Positions 1 to 6,090 are shown, numbered from the stretch's first letter. The stretch is DNA of 24,459 nt from an uncultured Fibrobacter sp. (GCA_937891805.1 CALATK010000123.1:1-24459), one strand, 5' to 3'. Notes: generated from the sequence alone by a model not told the origin. A program made the numbers and translations.

Positions 1-232
1 CTCCGCTTCTACAGTTGTAGTATTCTCACAGGAATCCTTTACCTCAATTTGTAATTTCTGCTTGCCAAACTTTGTTAAATCCGGATATACCAGAAACTTG
101 CTGGTACACTCTGACTCATCCTGTATTTCAAGAATAAACTGCTCCGGTGTAAAAGTAACATTTTCTCCGGCATATATTCCACCTAAATCTGATGTGACAT
201 GCACACCAATCTCAATGGAAGTCAAACTTTCT
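1..232 (-). CDS. Partial gene fragment, Ig-like domain of a clostridial-type secreted protein (probably foreign)
   Basis: The minus strand is open through the whole stretch and runs off the window at base 1. The translation includes [20 protein letters not shown] and then a segment of the form F-x3-PDLTKFGKQ...IEVKD. From memory, this D-x-T...F...PD-x-TK-x-G-x-Q-x-V-x-I-x-V-x-D pattern is typical of Ig-like repeats in surface or transglutaminase-type proteins of Lachnospiraceae and other Clostridia. The stretch is visibly AT-richer than everything after about base 240, and its codons end in A or T far more often. It lies antisense to, and collides with, the gyrB 3' end. I read it as DNA from another organism joined during assembly. 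There is no start or stop, so the gene itself cannot be named. Confidence 0.5.
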
Positions 233-235
233 GAA

Positions 236-481
236 AAGGGATGGACGAAGAACGACAAGAACCTGACCATTCAACGCTTCAAAGGTCTTGGCGAAATGTC
301 CCCGGAACAGCTGAACGAAACCACCATGGACCCATCCAGGCGTTTCTTGAAGCAGTGCTACGTGGAAGATGGCGTGCTGGCCGACCAGATTTTCAGCATG
401 CTCATGGGCGAAGACGTGGAACCCCGCCGCAAGTTCATCGAAACCAACGCCTACAAGGTCCTGAAGGACCTGGACATCTAG
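236..481 (+). CDS. gyrB: DNA gyrase subunit B, C-terminal fragment
   Basis: This is the last ~80 residues of a type IIA topoisomerase B subunit. The conserved [14 protein letters not shown] and ETTMDPSRR segments belong to the TOPRIM-side C-terminal region. The ending [12 protein letters not shown]...LDI fits GyrB better than ParE. GyrB supplies the ATPase and TOPRIM functions of gyrase, which introduces negative supercoils. The 5' part is missing: upstream of about base 236 the open frame continues only by chance into AT-rich DNA with no GyrB similarity, so an ATG at 62 in the same frame is not the real start. Only 3 nt separate its stop from the polyprenyl synthase ATG, suggesting cotranscription. 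ParE remains possible. Confidence 0.8.
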   Translation, partial: KGWTKNDKNLTIQRFKGLGEMSPEQLNETTMDPSRRFLKQCYVEDGVLADQIFSMLMGEDVEPRRKFIETNAYKVLKDLDI

Positions 482-484
482 GCC

Positions 485-1489
485 ATGAACCTGAACAAGG
501 CCGATTTCCAGACTGTGCTGGGCCAGGCGCGTGAACTGGTCCAGGACCAGCTTGCCCTGACGGAGCAGGTCATCTTGAACGTGGCCAAAAATGCCCCGGC
601 TGGAATTTCGGACAGACTTGCCGCCCTTTTCCAGAAGAAGGGAAAGCGCATCCGCTCTACCCTGCTTTGCCTTATTGCCAACTGTGGAAAATCTCCTGTT
701 GACGTTGACCGGGTGGCCCACGCCTGCGCGGGCATTGAACTGTTGCACAGCGCAAGCCTTGTTCACGACGACATCATCGACGACACCGAAGTCCGTCGTG
801 GGCAAAAGACGGCTCACAAGGAATGGGGCACCCAGGTAGCCGTTCTCATTGGCGACTACGTGCTTTCCCAGTCCATGCAGAGCGTTATCGAAGAGGCGGA
901 ACGGGACATTCCCGTAATCCTCTCCCAGGCGGCAGACCAGCTGATTGCCGGAGAAATCCTGGAGCTGGACCACTGCGGCGACATGAGCCTTTCCTTTGAG
1001 ACCTACAACCGGATTATCGACGGAAAGACCGCGGCCCTGATTAACGCCGCCGCCAAAATCGGAGCCATTCTTGCCGGATTCGACAAACCTATGGTGGACA
1101 AATGCGCCGAAATGGGAAGCCACTTCGGTATCGCCTTCCAGATTATCGACGACCTGCTGGACTACGGCTACGGTTCCAAGAACCTGGACAAGGCCAAGTT
1201 TACCGACCTTTCAAACGGGCTCATTACGCTCCCCCTGCTGTTCTATTTCGAAAACAGTTCCGCCGAAGAACGGCGCGAAATGGAAAACCTGATCAAGCGG
1301 GCCTCCGAAGACAACATTCCTGCGCAAATCAAGGAAAAGCTGAGCATCAAGGGCGCTTTCGACAAGGCGAAAGCCACGGCACAGAACCATCTGGAAAAGG
1401 CCCTTGAAATCGCCCAGACATTGCCCAACAGCAAATTTACCGACGAGATTGTCGCCATGTTCGCCAGCATGAGCGATAGAGGAAATTGA
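485..1489 (+). CDS. Polyprenyl diphosphate synthase
   Basis: This is a trans-isoprenyl diphosphate synthase of 334 residues, the normal length for the long-chain IspB/HepT-like group. It condenses isopentenyl diphosphate onto an allylic diphosphate to make the side chain of quinones. The first aspartate-rich motif DDIID is at residues 95-99, in the context HDDIIDDTEVRRG. The second, DDLLD, is at 222-226 after FQII. Both bind the magnesium-diphosphate substrates, so the enzyme looks intact. The KKGKRIRS segment near residue 50 is the usual IPP-binding basic patch. The ATG starts 3 nt after the gyrB stop with no obvious Shine-Dalgarno, so translation is probably coupled. Chain length cannot be read from the sequence. 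Confidence 0.9.
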   Translation: MNLNKADFQTVLGQARELVQDQLALTEQVILNVAKNAPAGISDRLAALFQKKGKRIRSTLLCLIANCGKSPVDVDRVAHACAGIELLHSASLVHDDIIDDTEVRRGQKTAHKEWGTQVAVLIGDYVLSQSMQSVIEEAERDIPVILSQAADQLIAGEILELDHCGDMSLSFETYNRIIDGKTAALINAAAKIGAILAGFDKPMVDKCAEMGSHFGIAFQIIDDLLDYGYGSKNLDKAKFTDLSNGLITLPLLFYFENSSAEERREMENLIKRASEDNIPAQIKEKLSIKGAFDKAKATAQNHLEKALEIAQTLPNSKFTDEIVAMFASMSDRGN

Positions 1490-1664
1490 CGCTGTCGCAG
1501 CGTCATCCTGAACGGAGCCGTCAGGCGTAGTGATATAGAATTGTTAGCAACTTGTTGCTCTACAATTCTTAAGCTCTTTGGGCTAGGATCTAGTTCAGAA
1601 TTGTAAGCCTGGATCCTTCGCCTAGCGGCTCAGGATGACGACTCACCACTCACGACTCGCGACT
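1490..1664. repeat. Composite intergenic repeat cluster
   Basis: This convergent gap contains several repeat types in 175 bp. A small hairpin CGCTG-TCG-CAGCG is at 1490-1502. The palindromic family appears as GTCATCCTGA at 1502-1511 and, inverted, CAGGATGAC at 1631-1639. A hairpin of AGAATTGT and ACAATTCT arms is near 1538-1569, and a third copy AGAATTGT is near 1597. A short heptamer stretch (GGCTAGGATCTAG) is at 1581-1593. A second heptamer run of ACTCACC, ACTCACG, ACTCGCG is at 1641-1661, ending on the last codons of the CorA gene. The hairpins may also end transcription from both sides. Confidence 0.75.
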
Positions 1665-2595
1665 ATTTCCGTCGGATCCAGAAGCCGAGGAACAGCACCA
1701 CCGACAGGATACACACGGCGATAACGGCCCAGAAAGTCATGGGCGAACCCACGGTGGCGTCGCCGTTCATGCCGAAGGGCAGTTGCACGTTCATGCCGAA
1801 CAAACTGGCGAAGAACGTCGGGAGCGATATGGAAATCGTCACGATGGTCAAGTTCTTCATCAACTGGTTCAAGTTGTTGTTGATGACGCTTGCACGGGCA
1901 TCCATCATGGACGTCAAGATGTTCGCGTAGATGTTGGCCTGTTGCAGGCTCTGGCCGTTTTCAATCTGGATGTCTTCCAGCAGTTCCCGTTCGGCCTCAG
2001 TCCAGTTGAGGCTGCGACCCATCTGGAGTTTCTTCAAAAGGGTGTCGTTACTGTTCAGGGCGCTCACGTAGTAGATCAAGCCCTTGTTCAGGCTGAACAT
2101 GGAAAGCAGGTACTTGTTCTCCATGGAGGTGTTGAGCCGCTGTTCCAAGTCGTCGTTGATGCGATTGATGATTTTCAGGTGTTCGTTGAAGTGGTAGATG
2201 GCGTAGCTCAGGACTTTCAGCACGAAGGTGTTCAGGCTATCGATTTTCGAGAAACGCTTTTCGTCCATCACCGGGATGTCGCTATCGGTCAGGAGCAGCA
2301 CCCAGTCCTTGAAGATGAAGATGCCGAAGGATTCCACCCGGAACTGGAAGTTGTCGGCGGCGGAATAGTTCTTGGGCTTCTTGAACACGATGGTGGTGAA
2401 ATCGTCGTCGTATTCGATACGGGAAAGCTCGTCGGAGTCGAATGCGGAGGCGATGGTATGTTCGGTAATCTCGTATTCCTTGACCAGGACGCTGCGCTGT
2501 TCCTGGCTGAGGGAGCCCATCATCACGATGTCGGCGGCATCTTCGTTGGGTGCGACCGCCAGGCGACCGGCTTCGATTTTGTAATACTTGAGCAT
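1663..2595 (-). CDS. CorA-family magnesium/divalent metal transporter
   Basis: This 310-residue protein has the CorA (2-TM-GxN) architecture: a large cytosolic N-terminal domain with long helices (about residues 120-245) and two C-terminal membrane helices. TM1 is around 249-266 and is followed directly by the signature GMN at 267-269. TM2 is at about 289-307 and the protein ends with a basic tail WIRRK. The family forms pentameric channels for Mg2+ and sometimes Co2+ or Ni2+ in the inner membrane. A second GMN sits in the periplasmic loop (PFGMNGD). The ATG lies 26 nt downstream of a TATATTTA box, and a GGGGGC run could serve as a weak ribosome site. It stands alone between repeat-rich gaps. 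The ion cannot be decided from sequence. Confidence 0.9.
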   Translation of the reverse strand: MLKYYKIEAGRLAVAPNEDAADIVMMGSLSQEQRSVLVKEYEITEHTIASAFDSDELSRIEYDDDFTTIVFKKPKNYSAADNFQFRVESFGIFIFKDWVLLLTDSDIPVMDEKRFSKIDSLNTFVLKVLSYAIYHFNEHLKIINRINDDLEQRLNTSMENKYLLSMFSLNKGLIYYVSALNSNDTLLKKLQMGRSLNWTEAERELLEDIQIENGQSLQQANIYANILTSMMDARASVINNNLNQLMKNLTIVTISISLPTFFASLFGMNVQLPFGMNGDATVGSPMTFWAVIAVCILSVVLFLGFWIRRK

Positions 2596-2621
2596 AGGCG
2601 CCCCCTTTTATCGAACGGGGG

Positions 2622-2629
2622 TAAATATA
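2622..2629 (-). promoter_or_regulatory. TAnnTTTR promoter box of the corA-like gene
   Basis: TATATTTA on the minus strand lies 26 nt before the ATG. It is one of several such boxes in this window at 25-29 nt from a start codon, and its flank resembles the leuB box (CTAYATTTACC then GTTC). It is assigned as a -10/-7 element by analogy with the Bacteroidetes consensus. No convincing -35 element is seen. Confidence 0.45.
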
Positions 2630-2640
2630 GAAAAAGGGGC

Positions 2641-2668
2641 TAGAATCTAGGGGCTAGGGGTTAGGATG
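2641..2668 (+). repeat. Heptamer array, 4 units
   Basis: Four in-phase 7-bp units TAGAATC, TAGGGGC, TAGGGGT and TAGGATG lie just beyond the 5' end of the corA-like gene. They belong to the TAGGNNN family seen at six or more places in the window. Confidence 0.85.
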
Positions 2669-2684
2669 CTTGGCCTCAAGAGGT

Positions 2685-2734
2685 GTCATCCTCGCGTCCT
2701 GTGGTGAGCAATGCCGAACCAAGGCGAAGATCCG
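2685..2734. repeat. Degenerate palindromic repeat element
   Basis: It begins GTCATCCTCGCG and ends GCGAAGATCCGC, recalling the GTCATCCTGAGCG...GCGAAGGATCC layout of the palindromic family. It lies between two heptamer arrays. Confidence 0.55.
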
Positions 2735-2742
2735 CTTGAAAA

Positions 2743-2770
2743 TAGGGGCTAGGATCTAGGGGCTAGGGGT
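2743..2770 (+). repeat. Heptamer array, 4 units
   Basis: TAGGGGC, TAGGATC, TAGGGGC and TAGGGGT follow one another in strict 7-bp phase and then end with TGG, the same ending as the array at 3723-3757. Confidence 0.88.
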
Positions 2771-3048
2771 TGGTAAAACACATGCACTTTCAAATAAAAG
2801 AGTGTGTATTCAAAAGGTCGAACCTATAAGGGTACCTTATGAGCCGCGAAAAAGAGTGGTCATGTCTTATTGACGCCTGCATGTACATCAGAATACACTC
2901 AAAGTAATTCACAAATCTTTCAAACATCTTTATAAAGTCGCTTGTGGTTGCGAGGGAACACCGTGACCGAGCAACCTCCTGCGTAGCGAACCCATTTTTC
3001 GAGGCGAGAGGGCATACCTTAATGAGGCGTCAGTAAAACGAACTGCAT

Positions 3049-3076
3049 GGATCCTATCGCTTCGCTCCAGGATGAC
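3049..3076. repeat. Palindromic repeat element, intergenic copy
   Basis: GGATCCTATCGC, TTCGCTCC and AGGATGAC form a 28-bp unit. The same GGAYYCTATCGC...CTCCAGRRTGAC layout recurs at 3226, 8524, 8842 and 14559. The last two named positions inside 8062-9366 are within a gene. Confidence 0.75.
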
Positions 3077-3110
3077 GTCCGGAGGGTAGCGACGAACAAA
3101 GTGAAGTTGC

Positions 3111-3127
3111 GACCGACGGTCTTTTTT
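3111..3127 (+). terminator. Weak hairpin plus T-run
   Basis: GACC-GAC-GGTC followed by TTTTTT looks like a minimal intrinsic terminator. The stem is only 4 bp and no gene precedes it on this strand, so it may simply be part of a larger repeat. Confidence 0.25.
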
Positions 3128-3225
3128 GCAGGCGACTGTGCCCTTGAGACTCGGATTATTTAGGGGGGTATTAGGGGCTATGCCCCTAGGCGAGGGGGTA
3201 GCGGAAACGGCAAGGAGATCCCCGT

Positions 3226-3268
3226 GATTCTATCGCCCTATCGCTACGCTCCAGGGTTCCAGAATGAC
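3226..3268. repeat. Nested palindromic repeat elements
   Basis: An outer unit GATTCTATCG...TTCCAGAATGAC is interrupted by an inner unit CCCTATCGC...CTCCAGGG. This looks like one copy placed inside another. Confidence 0.6.
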
Positions 3269-3345
3269 AGCGGGGATGACAAGATGACGGCGGGGTTGAC
3301 GAGTCGTTGCAGCGAGGGGGAGGCTTCCCCCTTTCAAAATAAAAG

Positions 3346-3717
3346 TTATTTCAAGAATGCGAAGAACACGGCGCCGATGACCAGCACGAAGGCTACGATG
3401 TGGTTCCACTGGAGGGTTTCGGTGCGGAACAGGGTGACAGCCAGGGTGGTGAACACCGTGATGGAAATGGCCTCCTGGATGATTTTCAGTTGCATGAGGC
3501 TGAAGGGCCCGCCATTGATGCGGCTCCCGATGTTGTTGGCGGGAATCATGAAGGAGTATTCGATGAGGGCGATGCCCCAGCTGGCGAGAATCACGAGAAT
3601 CAGCGGCCAGTCGGTGCTGATGTGCATCTCCTTCAGCTTGAGGTTGCCGTACCAGGCGAGGGTCATGAAGAAGTTGCTGATGATGAGGAAGACGATGGTG
3701 ATGATTCCGGCTTTCAT
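3346..3717 (-). CDS. DUF486 / DMT-superfamily small membrane protein
   Basis: This 123-residue, four-helix inner-membrane protein matches the DUF486 (COG3169) pattern. It has an N-terminal helix containing SNFFMTLAWYGNLK, a second helix with ILASWGIALIEY, the conserved loop NNIGSRINGGPFSLMQLKI, and two further helices ending AFFAFLK-like (VFFAFLK). The family is related to drug/metabolite exporters but has no established substrate. Its ATG is only 5 nt from a five-unit heptamer array, which fills the whole upstream region and leaves no Shine-Dalgarno sequence. It lies downstream of the DUF4416 gene on the same strand (32 nt gap), so the two may be cotranscribed. The function is unknown; the family call is firm. 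Confidence 0.85.
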   Translation of the reverse strand: MKAGIITIVFLIISNFFMTLAWYGNLKLKEMHISTDWPLILVILASWGIALIEYSFMIPANNIGSRINGGPFSLMQLKIIQEAISITVFTTLAVTLFRTETLQWNHIVAFVLVIGAVFFAFLK

Positions 3718-3722
3718 GAGTT

Positions 3723-3757
3723 TAGGGGCTAGGGGTTAGGATTTAGGGGTTAGGGGT
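3723..3757 (+). repeat. Heptamer array, 5 units
   Basis: TAGGGGC, TAGGGGT, TAGGATT, TAGGGGT and TAGGGGT lie in perfect 7-bp phase. On the minus strand the array supplies the stop codon (TAA at 3750-3752) and the last two codons (N, P) of the DUF4416 gene. It also forms the 5' flank of the DUF486 gene. Its four GGGG runs could in principle form a G-quadruplex. Confidence 0.92.
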
Positions 3758-4316
3758 TGGTGCGTAGGCGGTATGGTTTTCCGGTGCTCATCTGGTAGGC
3801 GAGGCGGGCGCGGACCTGCTCCAGGTAGGCGATGTACTTTTCGCTTTGGTAGTCACGGTAGGTCCAGTCGAAATGGTGGAAGTGCCCGTCCTGAAAGTAC
3901 AGGGTGGGCTCCACGAAAATCCCGCGACTGATATAAACCCGCTGCCGCTGGTCCTTGGTGGTGGCCAAGAAGAACTGACCCAGGGTCATGTAGCCCGGGT
4001 CCAGGTTCATGGGCCGCAGCCCAGGCGTTCCCGCGCGTTCAGCAATTTCAAGTTCCAGGTCGTTGGTCCAGAGTTTGATGTCCACGATTTCGGTGCGATC
4101 CACCAGGGGCTCGTAGCTGAAGAAGGCCCGCACGGGGGCGTCACCGATTTCTTCTTTGTAGTAGTTGGTGAAGGTAAAGGGGAAGGGTTCCAGGTTCAGG
4201 TCCTCTTCGCCAAAACGCTCGCGGAGGGTGCTGCGGACGGACTCTACCGAGGCGGCGTCCTTTGCTAGGATCCCAACGATGATTTTGACTTTGGCCGGTT
4301 CTTTTACAGCGCCCAT
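3750..4316 (-). CDS. DUF4416 family protein
   Basis: This 188-residue soluble protein has the features I associate with DUF4416 (PF14385): an opening KVKIIVGILA, a central FTFTNYYKEEIG segment, the WTNDLELEIAE segment, LNLDPGYMTL-like text (MNLDPGYMTLGQFFLATTK), and HHFDWTYRDYQS near the C-terminus. The family is conserved in Thermotogae, Fibrobacter, spirochaetes and deltaproteobacteria, and no activity is established. The start is fixed by the divergent neighbour 35 bp away. No Shine-Dalgarno is present, and a TATATTTG box ends only 7 nt before the ATG, so the mRNA may be leaderless. The last residues (TNP) and the stop are formed by the adjacent heptamer array, suggesting the array replaced or trimmed the original end. 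Confidence 0.85.
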   Translation of the reverse strand: MGAVKEPAKVKIIVGILAKDAASVESVRSTLRERFGEEDLNLEPFPFTFTNYYKEEIGDAPVRAFFSYEPLVDRTEIVDIKLWTNDLELEIAERAGTPGLRPMNLDPGYMTLGQFFLATTKDQRQRVYISRGIFVEPTLYFQDGHFHHFDWTYRDYQSEKYIAYLEQVRARLAYQMSTGKPYRLRTNP

Positions 4317-4323
4317 GGTGACC

Positions 4324-4331
4324 CAAATATA
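4324..4331 (-). promoter_or_regulatory. TATATTTG box in divergent promoter region
   Basis: This minus-strand box ends 7 nt upstream of the DUF4416 ATG. The same bases on the plus strand contain TATAAT (near 4328-4333), which could drive the cyclotransferase gene starting at 4352. The whole divergent gap is 35 bp, so the two promoters must overlap. Confidence 0.45.
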
Positions 4332-4351
4332 ATTTTTCTACATATTCCCCT

Positions 4352-5098
4352 ATGATTTCGCTTTTGCACAGAGCCCTGTTTTGTATGGTTGCGGTTGCGG
4401 CCATCGTCTATGCAGATACCCCCCGTGTGGTGCCGACCATCGTGGATTCCATTCCTCACGAGCAGAACCACTTTACCCAGGGGCTGTTTTTTGACGGCAA
4501 GGACCTGATAGAATCCACCGGGCATTACGGCGAGTCTGGCATTTACCGCCGTACCCTGGACGGCAAGATCCTGGATTCCCTGCGGCTTGCGGAACGTTAT
4601 TTCGGCGAAGGTTCCGTGGCCGTAGGCGACGACATCTTTTACCTGACCTGGAAATCTAGGAAGGCGTTTATCGTGAACAGGAAGCCCTTCGCTATGAAGG
4701 GCGAGTTCCGCATACCTACGGAAGGCTGGGGGCTTACCTACTGGCGCGACGCCCTCTTGATGAGCAACGGTTCCAGCGAACTCTTGCAGATAGGGCTGGG
4801 CGGCTTTAGCGTGGTGGGGGCGATCCCCGTGCGCGATAACGGGCGCGAAGTGCCGCAACTGAACGAACTGGAAGTGGTCCGTGACACCCTTTACGCCAAC
4901 ATCTGGACCACGGGCCTGATTGCCGTAGTCGAACTGCCCAGCGGTCGCATGCTGAAATACCTGGACTTTACCGAAAAGGCGATGGAAATCAACCGACGCT
5001 TCCCCAAGGCGGACGTGCTGAACGGAATCGCTTACGACGGCAAGGATTTCTGGATTACGGGCAAGAACTGGCCCTGGATTTACAAGGTGCGCTTTTAA
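4352..5098 (+). CDS. Glutaminyl-peptide cyclotransferase (plant/bacterial type)
   Basis: This 248-residue protein has an N-terminal signal sequence (hydrophobic core within LFCMVAVAAIVYA, likely cleavage after about residue 21). A five-bladed propeller of the glutamine cyclotransferase family (PF05096) follows. Family segments visible are HFTQGLFFDG, STGHYGESGIYR, PTEGWGLTY, LNELEVV...LYANIW and a C-terminal LNGIAYDGKDFWITGKNWP. The enzyme converts N-terminal glutamine of peptides to pyroglutamate, probably in the periplasm. The start is the first ATG before the signal peptide. There is no clear Shine-Dalgarno and the leader would be short. It is followed after 38 nt by the FISUMP lipoprotein gene, which has its own promoter-like box. 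The substrate in this organism is unknown. Confidence 0.88.
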   Translation: MISLLHRALFCMVAVAAIVYADTPRVVPTIVDSIPHEQNHFTQGLFFDGKDLIESTGHYGESGIYRRTLDGKILDSLRLAERYFGEGSVAVGDDIFYLTWKSRKAFIVNRKPFAMKGEFRIPTEGWGLTYWRDALLMSNGSSELLQIGLGGFSVVGAIPVRDNGREVPQLNELEVVRDTLYANIWTTGLIAVVELPSGRMLKYLDFTEKAMEINRRFPKADVLNGIAYDGKDFWITGKNWPWIYKVRF

Positions 5099-5100
5099 TT

Positions 5101-5108
5101 TATATTTG
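5101..5108 (+). promoter_or_regulatory. TATATTTG box upstream of FISUMP gene
   Basis: The box lies 28 nt before the ATG at 5137, within the consistent 25-29 nt distance seen for similar boxes here. It starts directly after the cyclotransferase stop codon. Confidence 0.4.
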
Positions 5109-5136
5109 GCGTGGATTGGAGTGTAAAAGGAGTACT

Positions 5137-5898
5137 ATGAAAAAGTTGTTTGCTTTTCTTGCGTTGGTTGCTGGGTGCTGCCTGGTGGCCTGCGATAGTG
5201 ATTCGGGAACCTCTGCCAATGAAAGCGGTGAAGGTGGGAATGTCTCTGGTGGCGGTTCCTGTTCCGTAGAGCCAAAGGCCTGCCCTGAAAGCCTTGTGGA
5301 AGGGACCATTTGCGATTCCCGCGACGGTACCGTCTACAAGGTGACAAAGATTGGCGACATGACTTGGCTTGCCGAAAACCTGAGGTATTACGACTGCAAT
5401 ATGGACAAGACCTGGTGTTACGACAACAAACAGGAAAACTGTGAGAAGTACGGTCGCCTCTATAGTTGGACGGCCGCCATGGGGCTGGACAAGTCTTTCC
5501 AGAAAAAGTTTGCTGATTTGAAGGGTCCTACTCAGGGAGCTTGCCCGGAAGGATTCCATATTCCCAACTACGATGAATGGAATTTGCTGGATTCCCTGGT
5601 GGAGGCGGAATACCATTATGTGTCGCCGTCGCTTAGGAGCAAGACCGGTTGGACGGAACGGGATTACCCTGCCACCGATACCACCGGGTTCGGGGCGCTG
5701 CCCGCTGGGAAACGCTGGTTGTCGAAATTTGATGACTTGGGCGAAAAAACCATCTTCTGGACGGCGGACGAGGACCATACGGAGTTCAGTGGCGACGGGG
5801 GAAATGCCATGCTGTATTCCCTGGATGCCAGGTTCCATTTTTCGGGTGGCGGCAGCTATATGAAAAATGACGCCGTGTCTGTGCGTTGCGTGAAATAG
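5137..5898 (+). CDS. FISUMP-domain lipoprotein
   Basis: This is a Fibrobacter succinogenes major paralogous domain (FISUMP, PF09603/TIGR02145) protein of 253 residues. The chosen ATG at 5137 has AAAGGAG 5-6 nt upstream. An in-frame ATG at 5116 has none and would mask the signal peptide. A lipoprotein signal ends in the lipobox LVAC with Cys19, followed by a Ser/Gly/Asn-rich linker. The domain begins at about residue 52 with DSRDGTVYKVTKIGDMTWLA and AENLRY, and continues with GRLYSWTAAM, CPEGFHIPNYDEW, FGALPAG and the closing VSVRCVK. Paired cysteines suggest disulfides. The protein should sit in the outer or inner membrane facing the periplasm or outside. Family function is unknown. The domain is the best taxonomic marker in the window. 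Confidence 0.93.
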   Translation: MKKLFAFLALVAGCCLVACDSDSGTSANESGEGGNVSGGGSCSVEPKACPESLVEGTICDSRDGTVYKVTKIGDMTWLAENLRYYDCNMDKTWCYDNKQENCEKYGRLYSWTAAMGLDKSFQKKFADLKGPTQGACPEGFHIPNYDEWNLLDSLVEAEYHYVSPSLRSKTGWTERDYPATDTTGFGALPAGKRWLSKFDDLGEKTIFWTADEDHTEFSGDGGNAMLYSLDARFHFSGGGSYMKNDAVSVRCVK

Positions 5899-5901
5899 CT
5901 C

Positions 5902-5930
5902 TTGACAAGAATTGTGGCGTTTTGTATATT
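5902..5930 (+). promoter_or_regulatory. Sigma70-type promoter of the leu leader
   Basis: A perfect TTGACA at 5902-5907 is separated by 17 bp from TATATT at 5925-5930. The expected start point, about 7 nt downstream, is at or next to the A of the leader-peptide ATG (5938). Confidence 0.75.
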
Positions 5931-5937
5931 CTTAGCC

Positions 5938-5997
5938 ATGAAAAAGACCTTGAACCTGCTACTTCTATTGCGACTTGCTTGTGGAGCGAGGTTTTAG
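5938..5997 (+). CDS. leuL: Leucine-rich leader peptide of leuA (attenuator)
   Basis: This 19-codon reading frame encodes MKKTLNLLLLLRLACGARF and ends in TAG. Seven residues are leucine (L5, L7-L11, L13), five of them consecutive. The codons include CTA twice and CTT twice, which are scarce in the CTG-rich genes around. It lies between a sigma70-type promoter and an intrinsic terminator and directly precedes leuA. This is the classic layout for translation-controlled transcription attenuation: scarcity of charged tRNA-Leu stalls the ribosome on the leucine run. No Shine-Dalgarno is present and the ATG coincides with the predicted transcription start, so translation probably starts on a leaderless mRNA. 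The peptide itself likely has no function. Confidence 0.85.
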   Translation: MKKTLNLLLLLRLACGARF

Positions 5998-6046
5998 GCC
6001 GTTTTCAAGGATTTTGAACAGAATTAACCTAAATGAGCCCGCTCCA
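5982..6046 (+). promoter_or_regulatory. Antiterminator pairing segments of the leu attenuator
   Basis: TGGAGCG at 5982-5988, inside the last codons of the leader peptide, is perfectly complementary to CGCTCCA at 6040-6046, which includes most of the 5' arm of the terminator. The two pairings exclude each other. A ribosome that stalls on the leucines leaves 5982-5988 free and lets the antiterminator form. One that reaches the stop codon at 5995 covers it, so the terminator forms. Confidence 0.7.
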
Positions 6047-6071
6047 ATATGGCAGCGGGTTTCTCTTTTTT
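6038..6071 (+). terminator. Attenuator terminator upstream of leuA
   Basis: CCCGCT at 6038-6043 pairs with AGCGGG at 6054-6059. Two further CC/GG pairs inside are separated by a bulged C, and the loop is AATAT. The stem is followed by TTTCTCTTTTTT. Confidence 0.85.
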
Positions 6072-6082
6072 GGGTCAATTTC

Positions 6083-6090
6083 TATCTTTG
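6083..6090 (+). promoter_or_regulatory. TATCTTTG box downstream of the attenuator
   Basis: This box is identical to the nadA box and lies beyond the leu terminator. If active, it would give leucine-independent transcription of leuA. It ends 10 nt before an in-frame ATG at 6101. Confidence 0.35.

Larger units (their letters stand above)
2596..3345. other. Gene-free, repeat-rich intergenic region
   Basis: These ~750 bp hold no convincing protein gene. They contain two heptamer arrays, palindromic elements, an AT-richer patch at about 2776-2940 and a weak hairpin followed by T6. Within the patch, GAGTGTGTATTC (near 2803) and GAATACACTC (near 2892) are inverted repeats about 75 bp apart. ATAAGG and CCTTAT at 2826-2840 form a small inner hairpin. 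A 22-codon frame starting ATG AGC CGC at 2839 encodes a peptide beginning MSREKEWSCL but has no ribosome site. A structured RNA is conceivable but unproven. Confidence 0.5.

Noticed and set aside
62..235. N-terminal part of an apparent 139-residue plus-strand protein
   Set aside because: Only the part after about 236 is GyrB. The earlier codons come from AT-rich DNA that makes better sense on the minus strand, so this is a chance fusion at an assembly junction.
2839..2907. Small protein gene MSREKEW...
   Set aside because: It has no ribosome site, is very short and lies inside an inverted repeat; kept only as part of the region description.
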